From: Eretmocerus hayati | Taxonomy: Eukaryota; Arthropoda; Insecta; Hymenoptera; Aphelinidae | DNA: 64,000 nt | NCBI GenBank assembly: GCA_029851415.1 | Contig: CM056743.1 | Location: forward strand, 75,289,186 to 75,353,185 | Reading direction: 5' to 3' | In this document: positions 24,145-36,861 of the stretch, piece after piece | How positions within the stretch are numbered: position 1 is the first letter of the stretch | How the letters are laid out: each line of letters starts with the position of its first letter | Notes under the pieces: model-generated | The model's input: only the letters and a program-made list of their open reading frames with translations | What the model was told of the DNA's origin: nothing | The model's database searches: none | Position numbers and translations under genes: made by a program

Positions 24145-27100
24145 GGGGTTACCTTCCTACATCATCAATCAACTATTTGCCGTGTTCCAGGAATGCGTAG
24201 ATACACCTGCTGGACTGTGGAGACCGGCTATAGCGAGTCTTGGGGAAATATGCCGTGCAAAGCTCAGTGAATCCGATCAGAATAATGAAATCTCGAGGTC
24301 TAACCGCGAACGTGCCATCTCGTCCACGATGGGAATACATTCCTACATCATCGATCAACTATTTGACGTGTTCCAGAGAGGCGTAGATACACCTGCTGGA
24401 CTGTGGAGACCGGTTATAGCGAGTCTTGGGGGAATATTCCGTGCAAAGCTGAAAGAATCCGATCAGAATAATGAAATCTCGAGGTCTAACCGCGAATGTG
24501 CCATCCCGTCCATAATGGAAATACATTCCTACATCATCAATCCACTGTTTGACGTGTTCCAGAGAGGCGTAGATACACCTGCTGGACTCTGGAAACCGGT
24601 TAAAGCGAGTCTTGGGATCATATTCCGTGCAAAGCTGTGTAGATCCGATCAAAATCATGGGAACTCGGAGTGTAATCGCGAATGCGCAACCTCGATCACA
24701 ATGTGGGTTCCCTTTCTCTATCATCATTCAACCATTCGCCTCGTTCCAGAAGTGTTGAGACAGACCGACTAGACTCCGAGGCCGAATATGGTGAGTCTTG
24801 CGGTCGGATTCCATGCAAAACCCTGTGAATCCGATGAAAATCATGAAATCTCGAGGTGTAATCGCAAATATGCCACCTCGATCACAATAGGGATACCTTC
24901 CTACATCATCAGTCAACTGTTCGGCGTGTTCCAGGAGTGCATAGATACTCCTGCTGGACTCTGGATACCGGTTTTAGCTAGTCTTGGAGTGATATCCTGT
25001 GCAATGCCCTATGAATGCGATCAAAATCATGAATTCTCGAGGTGTGATCGCGAATGTCCCACCTCGATCGCAATAGCGTTACCTCCCTCCATCATCAATA
25101 AACTATTTGCCGTGTCCCGGGAATGTGTAGACAGACCGGCTAGACTCTGAGGCCGTTTATAGCGAGTCTCGCGTTCGGATTCCGTGCAAAACCCTGAGAC
25201 TCCGATGAAAGTCATGGATTCTCGAGGTGTAATCGCAAATGTGTTACCTCGACCACAATGGGGTTACCTTCCTACATCATGAACCACTTATTTGCCGTGT
25301 TTCAGGAGAGCGTAGATACACCAGCTGGACTCTGAGTCCGGTTATAGCGAGTCTTGCGGTCGGATTCTATGCAAAACCCTGTAGAACCGATAAAAATCAT
25401 GAAATCTCGAGGTGTAATCGCAAATGTGCCACCTCGATCACAATAGGAATACCTTCCTACATCATCAGTCAACTGTTCGGCGTGTTCCAGGAGTGCATAG
25501 ATACACCTGCTGGACTCTGGATACCGGATTCAGCGAGTCTCGGGGGAATATTCCGTGTAAAGCTGAGTGAATCCAATCAATATCATGAAATCTCGAGTCG
25601 TAATCGCGTATGTGTCACCTCGATCACAATGGCGTCAATTCCCTACATCATCAATCAACTATTTGACGTGTTCCAGGAGTGCGTAGATACACCTGCTGGA
25701 CGGTGGAGACCGGTTTTAGCGAGTCTCGGGGAAATATCCCGTGCAAAGCTGGGTGAATCCGATCAAAATAATGAAATCTCGACGTCTAACCGCGAATGTG
25801 CCATCTCGATCACAGTGGGAATACCTCCCTACATCATCAATCACCTATTTGCCGTGTTCCAGCAGTGCGCAGATACAACTGCTGGACTCTGAGACAGGTT
25901 ATAGCGAGTCTTCGAGTCATATTCCGTGCAAAGCCCTATGAATCCGATCAAAATCATGAAATCTTGAGATCTAACCGCGAATCTGCCATCGCGAACATGA
26001 AGGGTTTACCTCCCTCTGCCATCAATCAACTAAGTGCCGTGTTCCAGAAGTGCGTGGACAGACCTGCTGGATTCTGGGAACCGGATATAGCGAGTCTTGG
26101 GATCATATTCCAGGCAAAGCTGTGTGGATCCGATCAAAATCATGAAATCTTGAGGTGTAAACGCAATTGTGCCACCTCGATCACAATGGCGTCACCTTGC
26201 TACATCATCAATCAATCTTTTCGCGTGTTCCAGAAGTGCGTAGATACATCTGCTGGACGCTGAGCCCGGTAATTCCGATTCTTGCGATCGGATTCGATGC
26301 AAAACCCTGTGAATCCGATAAAATCATGAAATCTCGAGGTGAAATTGCGAATGTGCCACCTCGTCCACAATGGGACCTTTCTCCTCCATGAATCAACTAT
26401 GGAGCGTGTTCCAGAAGTGCGTACAGACATCCCCTGGACTCTGGGAACCGGTTATAGCGAGCCTTGGGATCATACTCCGTGCAGAGCTGAGTGAATGCGA
26501 CCGAAATCATGAATTCTCGTGGTCTAATCGCGAATTTGCCACCTCAAACACATTGGCGTTACCTCCCTACATCTGCAATCAACCATTTGGCGTGTTCCAG
26601 GAGTGTGTCGATACACCAGCTGGACTCTGAGACCGGTTATAGCGAGTCTTGCGATCGGATTCGATGCAAAACCTTATAAATCCGATAAAAATCATGGAAT
26701 CTCGAGTCGTAATCGCAAATGTGCCACCTCGATCACAATAAGAATACCTTCCTACATCATCAGTCAACTATTTGGCGTGTTCCAGGAGTGCGTCGATACA
26801 CCTGCTGGACTCTGAGACCTGTTATAGCGAGTCTTGGGGAGAATTTCCGTGCAGAGCTGAGTGAATCCGATCAAAATAATGAACTCTCGTTCACAATACG
26901 AATACCTTCCTACATCATCAGTCAACTGTTCGTTGTCTTTCAGAAGTGCGTAGATACACCTGCTCGACTCTGGGAACCGGATATAGCGAGTCTTGGGATC
27001 ATATTCCGTGCAAAACTGTGTGGATCCGATCAAAATCATGAATCCTCGAGGTGTAATCGCAAATGTGCCACCTCGATCATAAAAGGGTTACCTATCGACA

Positions 27101-27268
27101 TCATCATTCAACTATTTGCCGTGTTCCAGAAGTTCGAGGATACACCTGCTGGACTCTGAGACCGGTTATAGCGAGTCTTGGAGTGATATCCTATGCAATG
27201 CCCTATGAATGCGATTAAAATCATGAAATGTCGAGGTGTAATCGCGGATGTGCCATCTCGATCACAAT
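24145..27268 (+). repeat. Module q, copy 1 (3124 bp)
   Basis: About 17 monomers, distinct in order from p, r and s. It contains the short monomer with a 27-bp internal deletion near 26888. It recurs at about 30458-33719, 40004-43311, 48488-50580 (truncated), 53681-56803 and 61980-64000 (cut by the window edge). Confidence 0.9.
26879..26898. other. 27-bp deletion inside a monomer, marker for module q
   Basis: AATGAACTCTCG joins TTCACAAT directly. Related monomers elsewhere have 27 extra bases between them, ending with another CTCG, so the loss is bounded by short direct repeats. The same shortened monomer is seen near 33150, 42926 and 56416. That dates the deletion before the spread of q and makes it a useful lineage marker. 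Confidence 0.85.
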
Positions 27269-28238
27269 GGGGTTACCTCCCTCTATCATCAATCAACTAT
27301 TTTGCGTGTTCCAGAAGTGCGTAGATACACGTGCTGGACTCTGAGTCCGATTATAGCGAAACTTGCGGTCGGATTCGATGCAGAACCCTGTAAATCCGAT
27401 AATAATAATGGAATCTCGAGGTGTAATCGCAAATGTGCTACCTCGATCACATTCGGGTTACCTTCCTACATCATCAATCAACTCATTGCCGTGTTCCAGG
27501 AGTGCGTCGATACACCTACTGGACTCTGAGACCGGTTTCAGCGAGTGTTGCGGTCGGATCCAATGTAAAACCCTGTAGATTCGATAAAAATCATGAAATC
27601 TCGAGGTGTAATCGCGAATATGAAAACTCGAACACAATGAAGTTACATTCTTACATCATATCCCAACTATTTGCCGTGTTCGAGAAGTGCAAAGATACAC
27701 CTGCTGGACTCTGAGACCGGTTATAACGAGTCTCGGGGTGATATTCTTTGCGAAGCCCTATGAATGCAATCAAAATCATGAAATCTCGAGGTAAAATCGC
27801 GAATGTGCCATCTCAAACGAAATGAGGTCACCTCCTCCTATGATTAATCAACTATTTGCCGTGTTCCAGGAGTACGTGGACAGACCTGCTGGACTCTGAG
27901 ACCGGTTATAGCGAGTCTTGCGTTCGGATTCCGTGCAAAACCCTGAGACTCCGATGAAAGTCATGGATTCTCGAGGTGTAATCGCAAATCTGTTACCTCG
28001 ATCACAATGGGGTTACCTTTCTACATCATAAACCACTCATTTGCCGTGTATCAGGAGTGCGTAGATACACCAGCTGGACTCTGAGTCCGGTTATAGCGAG
28101 TCTTGCGATCGGATTCGATGCAAAACCCTGTGGATCCGATAAAAAAATGAAATCTCGAGGTGTAATCGCAATTGTGCTACCTCGATCACATTCGGGTTAC
28201 CTTCCTACATCATCAATATACTAATTGCCGTGTTCCGG
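27269..28238 (+). repeat. Module p followed by r (970 bp)
   Basis: Same sequence as 17861-18830 with small differences (AATAATAATG for AAAAATAATG near 27400), but at GTTCCGGGAGTGC it continues into module r rather than s. Confidence 0.88.
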
Positions 28239-29487
28239 GAGTGCTTGAACAGACCTGCTGGGCTCTGAGACGAGTTATAGCAAGTCTTGCGGTGGGATTC
28301 TATGCGAAGCCCTGTGAAACCGATAAAAATCATGAAATCTCGAGTTGCAATCGCAAATGTGCCTTCTCGATCACAATAGGAATACCTTTCTACATCATGA
28401 GTCAACTGTTCGTCGTGTTCCAGAAGTGCATAGTTACACCTGCTGGACTCTGGATACTGGTTTTAGCGAGTCTCGGGGGAATATTCCGTGTAAAGCTGAG
28501 TGAATCCAATCAATATCATGAAATCTCGAGTCGTAATCGCGTATGTGTCACCTCGATTACAATGGCGTCAATTCCCTACATCATCAATCAACTATTTGAC
28601 GTGTTCCAGGAGTGCGTAGATACACCTGCTGGACGGTGGAGACCGGTTTTAGCGAGTCTCGGGGAAATATCCCGTGCAAAGCTGGGTGAATCCGATCAAA
28701 ATAATGAAATCTCGAGGTCTAACCGCGAATGTGCCATCTCGTCCACAATGGGATTACCTTCCTACATCATCAATCAACTATCTTGCGTGTTCCAGAAAGG
28801 CGTAGATACAACTGCTGAACTCTGGAAACCGGTTATAGCGAGTCTTGGGATCATATTCCGTGCAAAGCTGTGTAAATCCGATCAAAATCGTGAAATCTCG
28901 AGGTGTAATCGCGAATGTGCTACCTCGATCGCAGCGGCGTAACCTTCCTCTATCATCAATTAACTATCTGCCGTGTTTTGGGAGTGTGTAGACAGACCGG
29001 CTAGACTCAGAGGCCGGTTATAGCGAGTCTTGCGGTCGGATTCCATGCAAAAACCCGCGAATCCGATGAAAATCATGAAATTTCGAGGTGCAATCGCAAA
29101 TGTGCCACCTCGATGACAATGTTACCTTCCTACATCATCAACCAACTATTTGGCGTGTTCCAGAAGTGTGTAGATACACCTGCTGGACTCTGAGACCGGT
29201 TCTAGCGAGTCTTGGAGTCATATTCCGTGAAAAGCCCTATGAATCCGATCAAAATCATGGAATCTCGAGGTGTCATCGCAAATGTGCCACCTCGATCATA
29301 AAAGGGTTACCTATCGACATCATCAACCAACTATTTGCCGTGTTCCAGAAGTTCGAGGATACACCTGCTGGACTCTGAGACCGGTTATAGCGAGTCTTGG
29401 AGTGATATCCTATGCAATGCCCTATGAATGCGATTAAAATCATGAAATGTCGAGGTGTGATCGCGGATGTGCCATCTCGATCACAAT
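28239..29487 (+). repeat. Module r, copy 1 (1249 bp)
   Basis: Begins GAGTGCTTGAACAGACC and runs to the next GGGGTTACC landmark. Equal-length copies lie at 44282-45530, 52432-53680 and 57774-59022. In the first half the usual stop (CTCTGAGACC) is replaced by CTCTGGA or GGTGGA, which is why a 256-codon frame appears in each copy; it is not a gene. Confidence 0.88.
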
Positions 29488-30457
29488 GGGGTTACCTCCC
29501 TCTATCATCAATCAACTATTTTGCGTGTTCCAGAAGTGCGTAGATACACGTGCTGGACTCTGAGTCCGGTTATAGCGAGTCTTGCGGTCGGATTCGATGC
29601 AGAACCCTGTAAATCCGATAATAATAATGAAATCTCGAGGTGTTATCGCAAATGTGCTACCTCGATCACATTCGGGTTACCTTCCTACATCATCAATCAA
29701 CTCATTGCCGTGTTCCAGAAGTGCGTCGATACACCTACTGGACTCTGAGACCGGTTTCAGCGAGTGTTGCGGTCGGATCTAATGTAAAACCCTGTAGATT
29801 CGATAAAAATCATGAAATCTCGAGGTGTAATCGCGAATATGAAAACTCGAACACAATGAAGTTACATTCTTACATCATATCTCAACTATTTGCCGTGTTC
29901 GAGAAGTGCAAAGATACACCTGCTGGACTCTGAGACCGGTTATAACGAGTCTCGGGGTGATATTCTTTGCGAAGCCCTATGAATGCAATCAAAATCATGA
30001 AATCTCGAGGTGAAATCGCGAATGTGCCATCTCAAACGAAATGAGGTCACCTCCTCCTATGATTAATCAACTATTTGCCGTGTTCCAGGAGTACGTGGAC
30101 AGACCTGCTGGACTCTGAGACCGGTTATAGCGAGTCTTGCGTTCGGATTCCGTGCAAAACCCTGAGACTCCGATGAAAGTCATGGATTCTCGAGGTGTAA
30201 TCGCAAATCTGTTACCTCGATCACAATGGGGTTACCTTTCTACATCATGAACCACTCATTTGCCGTGTATCAGGAGTGCGTAGATACACCAGCTGGACTC
30301 TGAGTCCGGTTATAGCGAGTCTTGCGATCGGATTCGATGCAAAACCCTGTGAATCCGATAAAAAAATGAAATCTCGAGATGTAATCGCAATTGTGCTACC
30401 TCGATCACATTCGGGTTACCTTCCTACATCATCAATTTACTAATTGCCGTGTTCCAG
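29488..30457 (+). repeat. Module p followed by q (970 bp)
   Basis: As other p copies, but with the variant CATCAATTTACTAATT near 30430, shared only with the p copies at 45531 and 59023. It then joins q within the shared GTTCCAGGAGTGCGTAG segment, so the first 40 bp or so of q are replaced by p. Confidence 0.88.
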
Positions 30458-33400
30458 GAGTGCGTAGATACACCTGCTGGACTGTGGAGACCGGCTATAG
30501 CGAGTCTTGGGGAAATATGCCGTGCAAAGCTCAGTGAATCCGATCAGAATAATGAAATCTCGAGGTCTAACCGCGAACGTGCCATCTCGTCCACGATGGG
30601 AATACATTCCTACATCATCGATCAACTACTTGACGTGTTCCAGAGAGGCGTCGATACACCTGCTGGACTGTGGAGACCGGTTATAGCGAGTCTTGGGGGA
30701 ATATTCCGTGCAAAGCTGAAAGAATCCGATCAGAATAATGAAATCTCGAGGTCTAACCGCGAATGTGCCATCTCGTCCACAATGGAAATACATTCCTACA
30801 TCATCAATGCACTGTTTGATGTGTTCCAGAGAGGCGTAGATACACCTGCTGGACTCTGGAAACCGGTTAAAGCGAGTCTTGGGATCATATTCCGTGCAAA
30901 GCTGTGTAGATCCGATCAAAATCATGGGAACTCGGAGTGTAATCGCGAATGCGCAACCTCGATCACAATGTGGGTTCCCTTTCTCTATCATCATTCAACC
31001 ATTCGCCTCGTTCCAGAAGTGTTGAGACAGACCGACTAGACTCCGAGGCCGAATATGGTGAGTCTTGCGGTCGGATTCCATGCAAAACCCTGTGAATCCG
31101 ATGAAAATCATGAAATCTCGAGGTGTAATCGCAAATATGCCACCTCGATCACAATAGGGATACCTTCCTACATCATCAGTCAACTGTTCGGCGTGTGCCA
31201 GGAGTGCATAGATACTCCTGCTGGACTCTGGATACCGGTTTTAGCTAGTCTTGGAGTGATATCCTGTGCAATGCCCTATGAATGCGATCAAAATCATGAA
31301 TTCTCGAGGTGTGATCGCGAATGTCCCACCTCGATCGCAATAGCGTTACCTCCCTCCATCATCAATAAACTATTTGCCGTGTCCCGGGAATGTGTAGACA
31401 GACCGGCTAGACTCTGAGGCCGTTTATAGCGAGTCTTGCGTTCGGATTCCGTGCAAAACCCTGAGACTCCGATGAAAGTCATGGATTCTCGAGGTGTAAT
31501 CGCAAATGTGTTACCTCGACCACAATGGGGTTACCTTCCTACATCATGAACCACTTATTTGCCGTGTTTCAGGAGAGCGTAGATACACCAGCTGGACTCT
31601 GAGTCCGGTTATAGCGAGTCTTGCGGTCGGATTCTATGCAAAACCCTGTAGAACCGATAAAAATCATGAAATCTCGAGGTGTAATCGCAAATGTGCCACC
31701 TCGATCACAATAGGAATACCTTCCTACATCATCAGTCAACTGTTCGGCGTGTTCCAGGAGTGCATAGATACACCTGCTGGACTCTGGATACCGGATTCAG
31801 CGAGTCTCGGGGGAATATTCCGTGTAAAGCTGAGTGAATCCAATCAATATCATGAAATCTCGAGTCGTAATCGCGTATGTGTCACCTCGATCACAATGGC
31901 GTCAATCCCCTACATCATCAATCAACTATTTGACGTGTTCCAGGAGTGCGTAGATACACCTGCTGGACGGTGGAGACCGGTTTTAGCGAGTCTCGGGGAA
32001 ATATCCCGTGCAAAGCTGGGTGAATCCGATCAAAATAATGAAATCTCGACGTCTAACCGCGAATGTGCCATCTCGATCACAGTGGGAATACCTCCCTACA
32101 TCATCAATCACCTATTTGCCGTGTTCCAGCAGTGCGCAGATACAACTGCTGGACTCTGAGACAGGTTATAGCGAGTCTTCGAGTCATATTCCGTGCAAAG
32201 CCCTATGAATCCGATCAAAATCATGAAATCTTGAGATCTAACCGCGAATCTGCCATCGCGAACATGAAGGGTTTACCTCCCTCTGCCATCAATCAACTAA
32301 GTGCCGTGTTCCAGAAGTGCGTGGACAGACCTGCTGGATTCTGGGAACCGGATATAGCGAGTCTTGGGATCATATTCCAGGCAAAGCTGTGTGGATCCGA
32401 TCAAAATCATGAAATCTTGAGGTGTAAACGCAATTGTGCCACCTCGATCACAATGGCGTCACCTTGCTACATCATCAATCAATCTTTTCGCGTGTTCCAG
32501 AAGTGCGTAGATACATCTGCCGGACGCTGAGCCCGGTAATTCCGATTCTTGCGATCGGATTCGATGCAAAACCCTGTGAATTCGATAAAATCATGAAATC
32601 TCGAGGTGAAATTGCGAATGTGCCACCTCGTCCACAATGGGACCTTTTTCCTCCATGAATCAACTATGGAGCGTGTTCCAGAAGTGCGTACAGACATCCC
32701 CTGGACTCTGGGAACCGGTTATAGCGAGCCTTGGGATCATACTCCGTGCAGAGCTGAGTGAATGCGACCGAAATCATGAATTCTCGTGGTCTAATCGCGA
32801 ATGTGCCACCTCAAACACATTGGCGTTACCTCCCTACATCTGCAATCAACCATTTGGCGTGTTCCAGGAGTGTGTCGATACACCAGCTGGACTCTGAGAC
32901 CGGTTATAGCGAGTCTTGCGATCGGATTCGATGCAAAACCCTATAAATCCGATAAAAATCATGGAATCTCGAGTCGTAATCGCAGATGTGCCACCTCGAT
33001 CACAATAAGAATACCTTCCTACATCATCAGTCAACTATTTGGCGTGTTCCAGGAGTGCGTCGATACACCTGCTGGACTCTGAGACCTGTTATAGCGAGTC
33101 TTGGGGAGAATTTCCGTGCAGAGCTGAGTGAATCCGATCAAAATAATGAACTCTCGTTCACAATAGGAATACCTTCCTACATCATCAGTCAACTGTTCGT
33201 TGTCTTTCAGTAGTGCGTATATACACCTGCTCGACTCTGGGAACCGGATATAGCGAGTCTTGGGATCATATTCCGTGCAAAACTGTGTGGATCCGATCAA
33301 AATCATGAATCCTCGAGGTGTAATCGCAAATGTGCCACCTCGATCACAATAGCGTCACCTTGCTACATCATCAATCAATCATTGGCTCGTTCCAGAAGTG

Positions 33401-33719
33401 TGTAGATACACCTGCTGGACTCTGAGACCGGTTCTAGCGAGTCTTGGAGTCATATTCCGTGAAAAGCCCTATGAATCCGATCAAAATCATGGAATCTCGA
33501 GGTGTCATCGCAAATGTGCCACCTTGATCATAAAAGGGTTACCTATCGACATCATCATTCAACTATTTGCCGTGTTCCAGAAGTTCGAGGATACACCTGC
33601 TGGACTCTGAGACCGGTTATAGCGAGTCTTGGAGTGATATCCTATGCAATGCCCTATGAATGCGATTAAAATCATGAAATGTCGAGGTGTAATCGCGGAT
33701 GTGCCATCTCGATCACAAT
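30458..33719 (+). repeat. Module q, copy 2, with one extra monomer
   Basis: Matches 24191-27100 at a constant offset of 6267 bp up to about 33345. It then carries an extra monomer (about 33346-33529) before the offset becomes 6451. The second half of the extra monomer matches module r near 29161-29280 (GTGAAAAGCCC is diagnostic). Confidence 0.87.
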
Positions 33720-36700
33720 GGGGTTACCTCCTTCTATCATCAATCAACTATTTTGCGTGTTCCAGAAGTGCGTAGATACACGTGCTGGACTCTGAGTCCG
33801 GTTATAGCGAGTCTTGCGGTCGGATTCGATGCAGAACCCTGTAAATCCGATAATAATAATGAAATCTCGAGGTGTAATCGCAAATGTGCTACCTCGATCA
33901 CATTCGGGTTACCTTCCTACATCATCAATCAACTCATTGCCGTGTTCCAGAAGTGCGTCGATACACCTACTGGACTCTGAGACCGGTTTCAGCGAGTGTT
34001 GCGGTCGGATCCAATGTAAAACCCTGTAGATTCGATAAAAATCATGAAATCTCGAGGTGTAATCGCGAATATGAAAACTCGAACACAATGAAGTTACATT
34101 CTTACATCATATCCCAACTATTTGCCGTGTTCGAGAAGTGCAAAGATACACCTGCTGGACTCTGAGACCGGTTATAACGAGTCTCGGGGTGATATTCTTT
34201 GCGAAGCCCTATGAATGCAATCAAAATCATGAAATCTCGAGGTGAAATCGCGAATGTGCCATCTCAAACGAAATGAGGTCACCTCCTCCTATGATTAATC
34301 AACTATTTGCCGTGTTCCAGGAGTACGTGGACAGACCTGCTGGACTCTGAGACCGGTTATAGCGAGTCTTGCGTTCGGATTCCGTGCAAAACCCTGAGAC
34401 TCCGATGAAAGTCATGGATTCTCGAGGTGTAATCGCAAATCTGTTACCTCGATCACAATGGGGTTACCTTTCTACATCATGTACCACTCATTTGCCGTGT
34501 ATCAGGAGTGCGTAGATACACCAGCTGGACTCTGAGTCCGGTTATAGCGAGTCTTGCGATCGGATTCGATGCAAAACCCTGTGGATCCGATAAAAAAATG
34601 AAATCTCGAGGTGTAATCGCAATTGTGCTACCTCGATCACATTCGGGTTACCTTCCTACATCATCAATATACTAATTGCCGTGTTCCAGGAGTGCGTAGA
34701 TACACCTGCTGGACTCTAGAGACCGGTTAAAGCGAGTCTTGCGATCGGATTCGATGCAAAACCCTGTGAATCCGATGAACATCATGAAGTCTCGAGGTGT
34801 AATCGCGAATGTGCCACCTCGTCCACAATGGAAATACATTCCTTCTTCATGAATCAACTATTCAGCGTGTTCCAGAAGTGCGTACATTGATCCCCTGGAC
34901 TCTGAAAACCGGTTATAGCGAGTCTTGGGATCATATTCCGTGCAGAGCTGAGTGAATCCGATCAAAATCATGAATTCTCGTGGTGTGATCGCGAATGTGC
35001 CATCAAACACATTTGCGTTACCTCCCTACATCATCAATCAACCATTTGGCGTGTTCCAGGAGTGTGTCGATACACCAGCTGGACTCTGAGACCGGTTATA
35101 GCGAGCTTTGGGGTCATATTCCGTGCAGAGCTTAGTGAATCCGATGAAAATAATAAAATCTCGAGGTCTAACCGCGAATGTGCTATCTCGTCGACAATGG
35201 GGATACCTCTCTACATCATCAATCAACTATTTGGCGTATCCCAGGAGTGCGTAGATACACCTGCCGGACTCTGAGACCGGTTATTGCGAGCTTTGGGGTC
35301 ATTTTCCGTGCAGAGCTTTTTGGATCCGATGAAAATAATGAAATCTCGAGGTCTAACCGCGAATGTGCTATCTCGTCCACAATGGGGATACCTCTCTACA
35401 TCATCAATCAACTGTTTGGCGTATTCCAGGAGCGCGTGGACAGACCTGCTGGGCTCTGAAACGAGTTATAGCAGGTCTTGGGGAGAATTTCCGTGCAGAG
35501 CTGAGTGAATCCGATCAAAATAATGAACTCTCGAGGTCTAACCGTGAATGTGCCACCTCGTCCACAATGGGAACGACTCCCTACATAATCAATCAACTAT
35601 TTGCCGTGTTCCTGGAAAGCTTAGATACACCTGCTGGACTCTGAGACCGGTTATTGCGAGCTTTGGGGTCATGTTCCGTGCAGAGCTTTTTGAATCCGAT
35701 GAAAATAATGAAATCTCGAGGTCTAACCGCGAATGTGCTATCTCGTCCAGAATGGGGATACCTCTCTACATCATCAATCAACTATTCGGCGTATCCCAGG
35801 AGTGCGTAGATACACCTGCTGGACCCTGAGACCGGTTATCCTGAGCCTCGGGGTCATATTCCGTGCAATGCTGTGTGAATCCGATCAAAATCATGGGATC
35901 TCGGAGTGTAATCGCGAATGCGTCACCTCGATCACAATGGGGTTACCTTCCTCTATCATCAATCGACCATTCGCCTCGTTCCAGGAGTGTACAGACAGAC
36001 TGGCTAGACTCTCGCCGGTTATAGCGAGTCTTGCGGTCGGATTCGATGGAAAACCCTGTAAATCCGATAAAAACAATGAAATCTCGAGGTGTAATCGCAA
36101 ATGTGCTACCTCGATCACATTCAGGTTACCTTCCTACTTCATCAATCAACTAATTGCCGTGTTCCAGAAGTGCGTGGACAGACCCGCTGGGCTCTGAGAC
36201 GAGTTATAGCAAATCTCGCGGTCAGATTCTATGCAAAACCCTGTGAAACCGATGAAAATAATGAAATCTCGAGGTGTAATCGACAATGTGCCACCTCGAT
36301 CACAATAGGAATACCTTCCTACATCATCAGTCAACTGTTCGGCGTGTTCCAGAAGTGCGTAGATACACCTGCTGGACTCTGGATAACGGTAATAGCGAGT
36401 CTCAGGGGAATATTCCGTGCAAAGCTGAGTGAATCCGATCAATATCATGAAATCTCGAGGTACAACCGTGAATGTGCCACCTCGTCCACAGCGGCGTCAC
36501 CTTGCTACATCATCAGTGAACTATTTGGCGTGTTCCAGGAGTGCGTAGGTACACCTGCTGGACTCTGTGACCGGTTATAGCGAGTCTTGAAGTCATATTC
36601 CGTGCAAAGCCCTATGAATCCTATCAAAATCATGGAATCTCGAGGTGTCATCGCAAATGTGCCACCTCGATCACAATAGGGTTACCTATCGACATCATCA

Positions 36701-36861
36701 ACCAACTATTCGCCGTGTTCCAGAAGTGCGAGGATACACCTGCTGGACTCTGAGACCGGTTATAGCGAGTCTTGGAGTGATATCCTGTGGAATGCCCTAT
36801 GAATACGATCAAAATCATGAAATCTCGAGGTGTAATCGCAAATGTCCACCTCGACCACATT
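33720..36861 (+). repeat. Modular HOR unit p-s, copy 3 (3142 bp)
   Basis: Module p 33720-34689, s 34690-36861. Lies 15,859 bp after copy 1 and agrees with it nearly base for base, apart from a start (CTCCTTCTATC) that resembles the p copies that precede or follow r. Confidence 0.92.

Noticed and set aside
24359..24727. 122-codon minus-strand frame recurring at 30626, 40218, 48702, 51116, 53894 and 62194
   Set aside because: It is the antisense reading of module q and recurs because q recurs; there is no independent evidence of coding.
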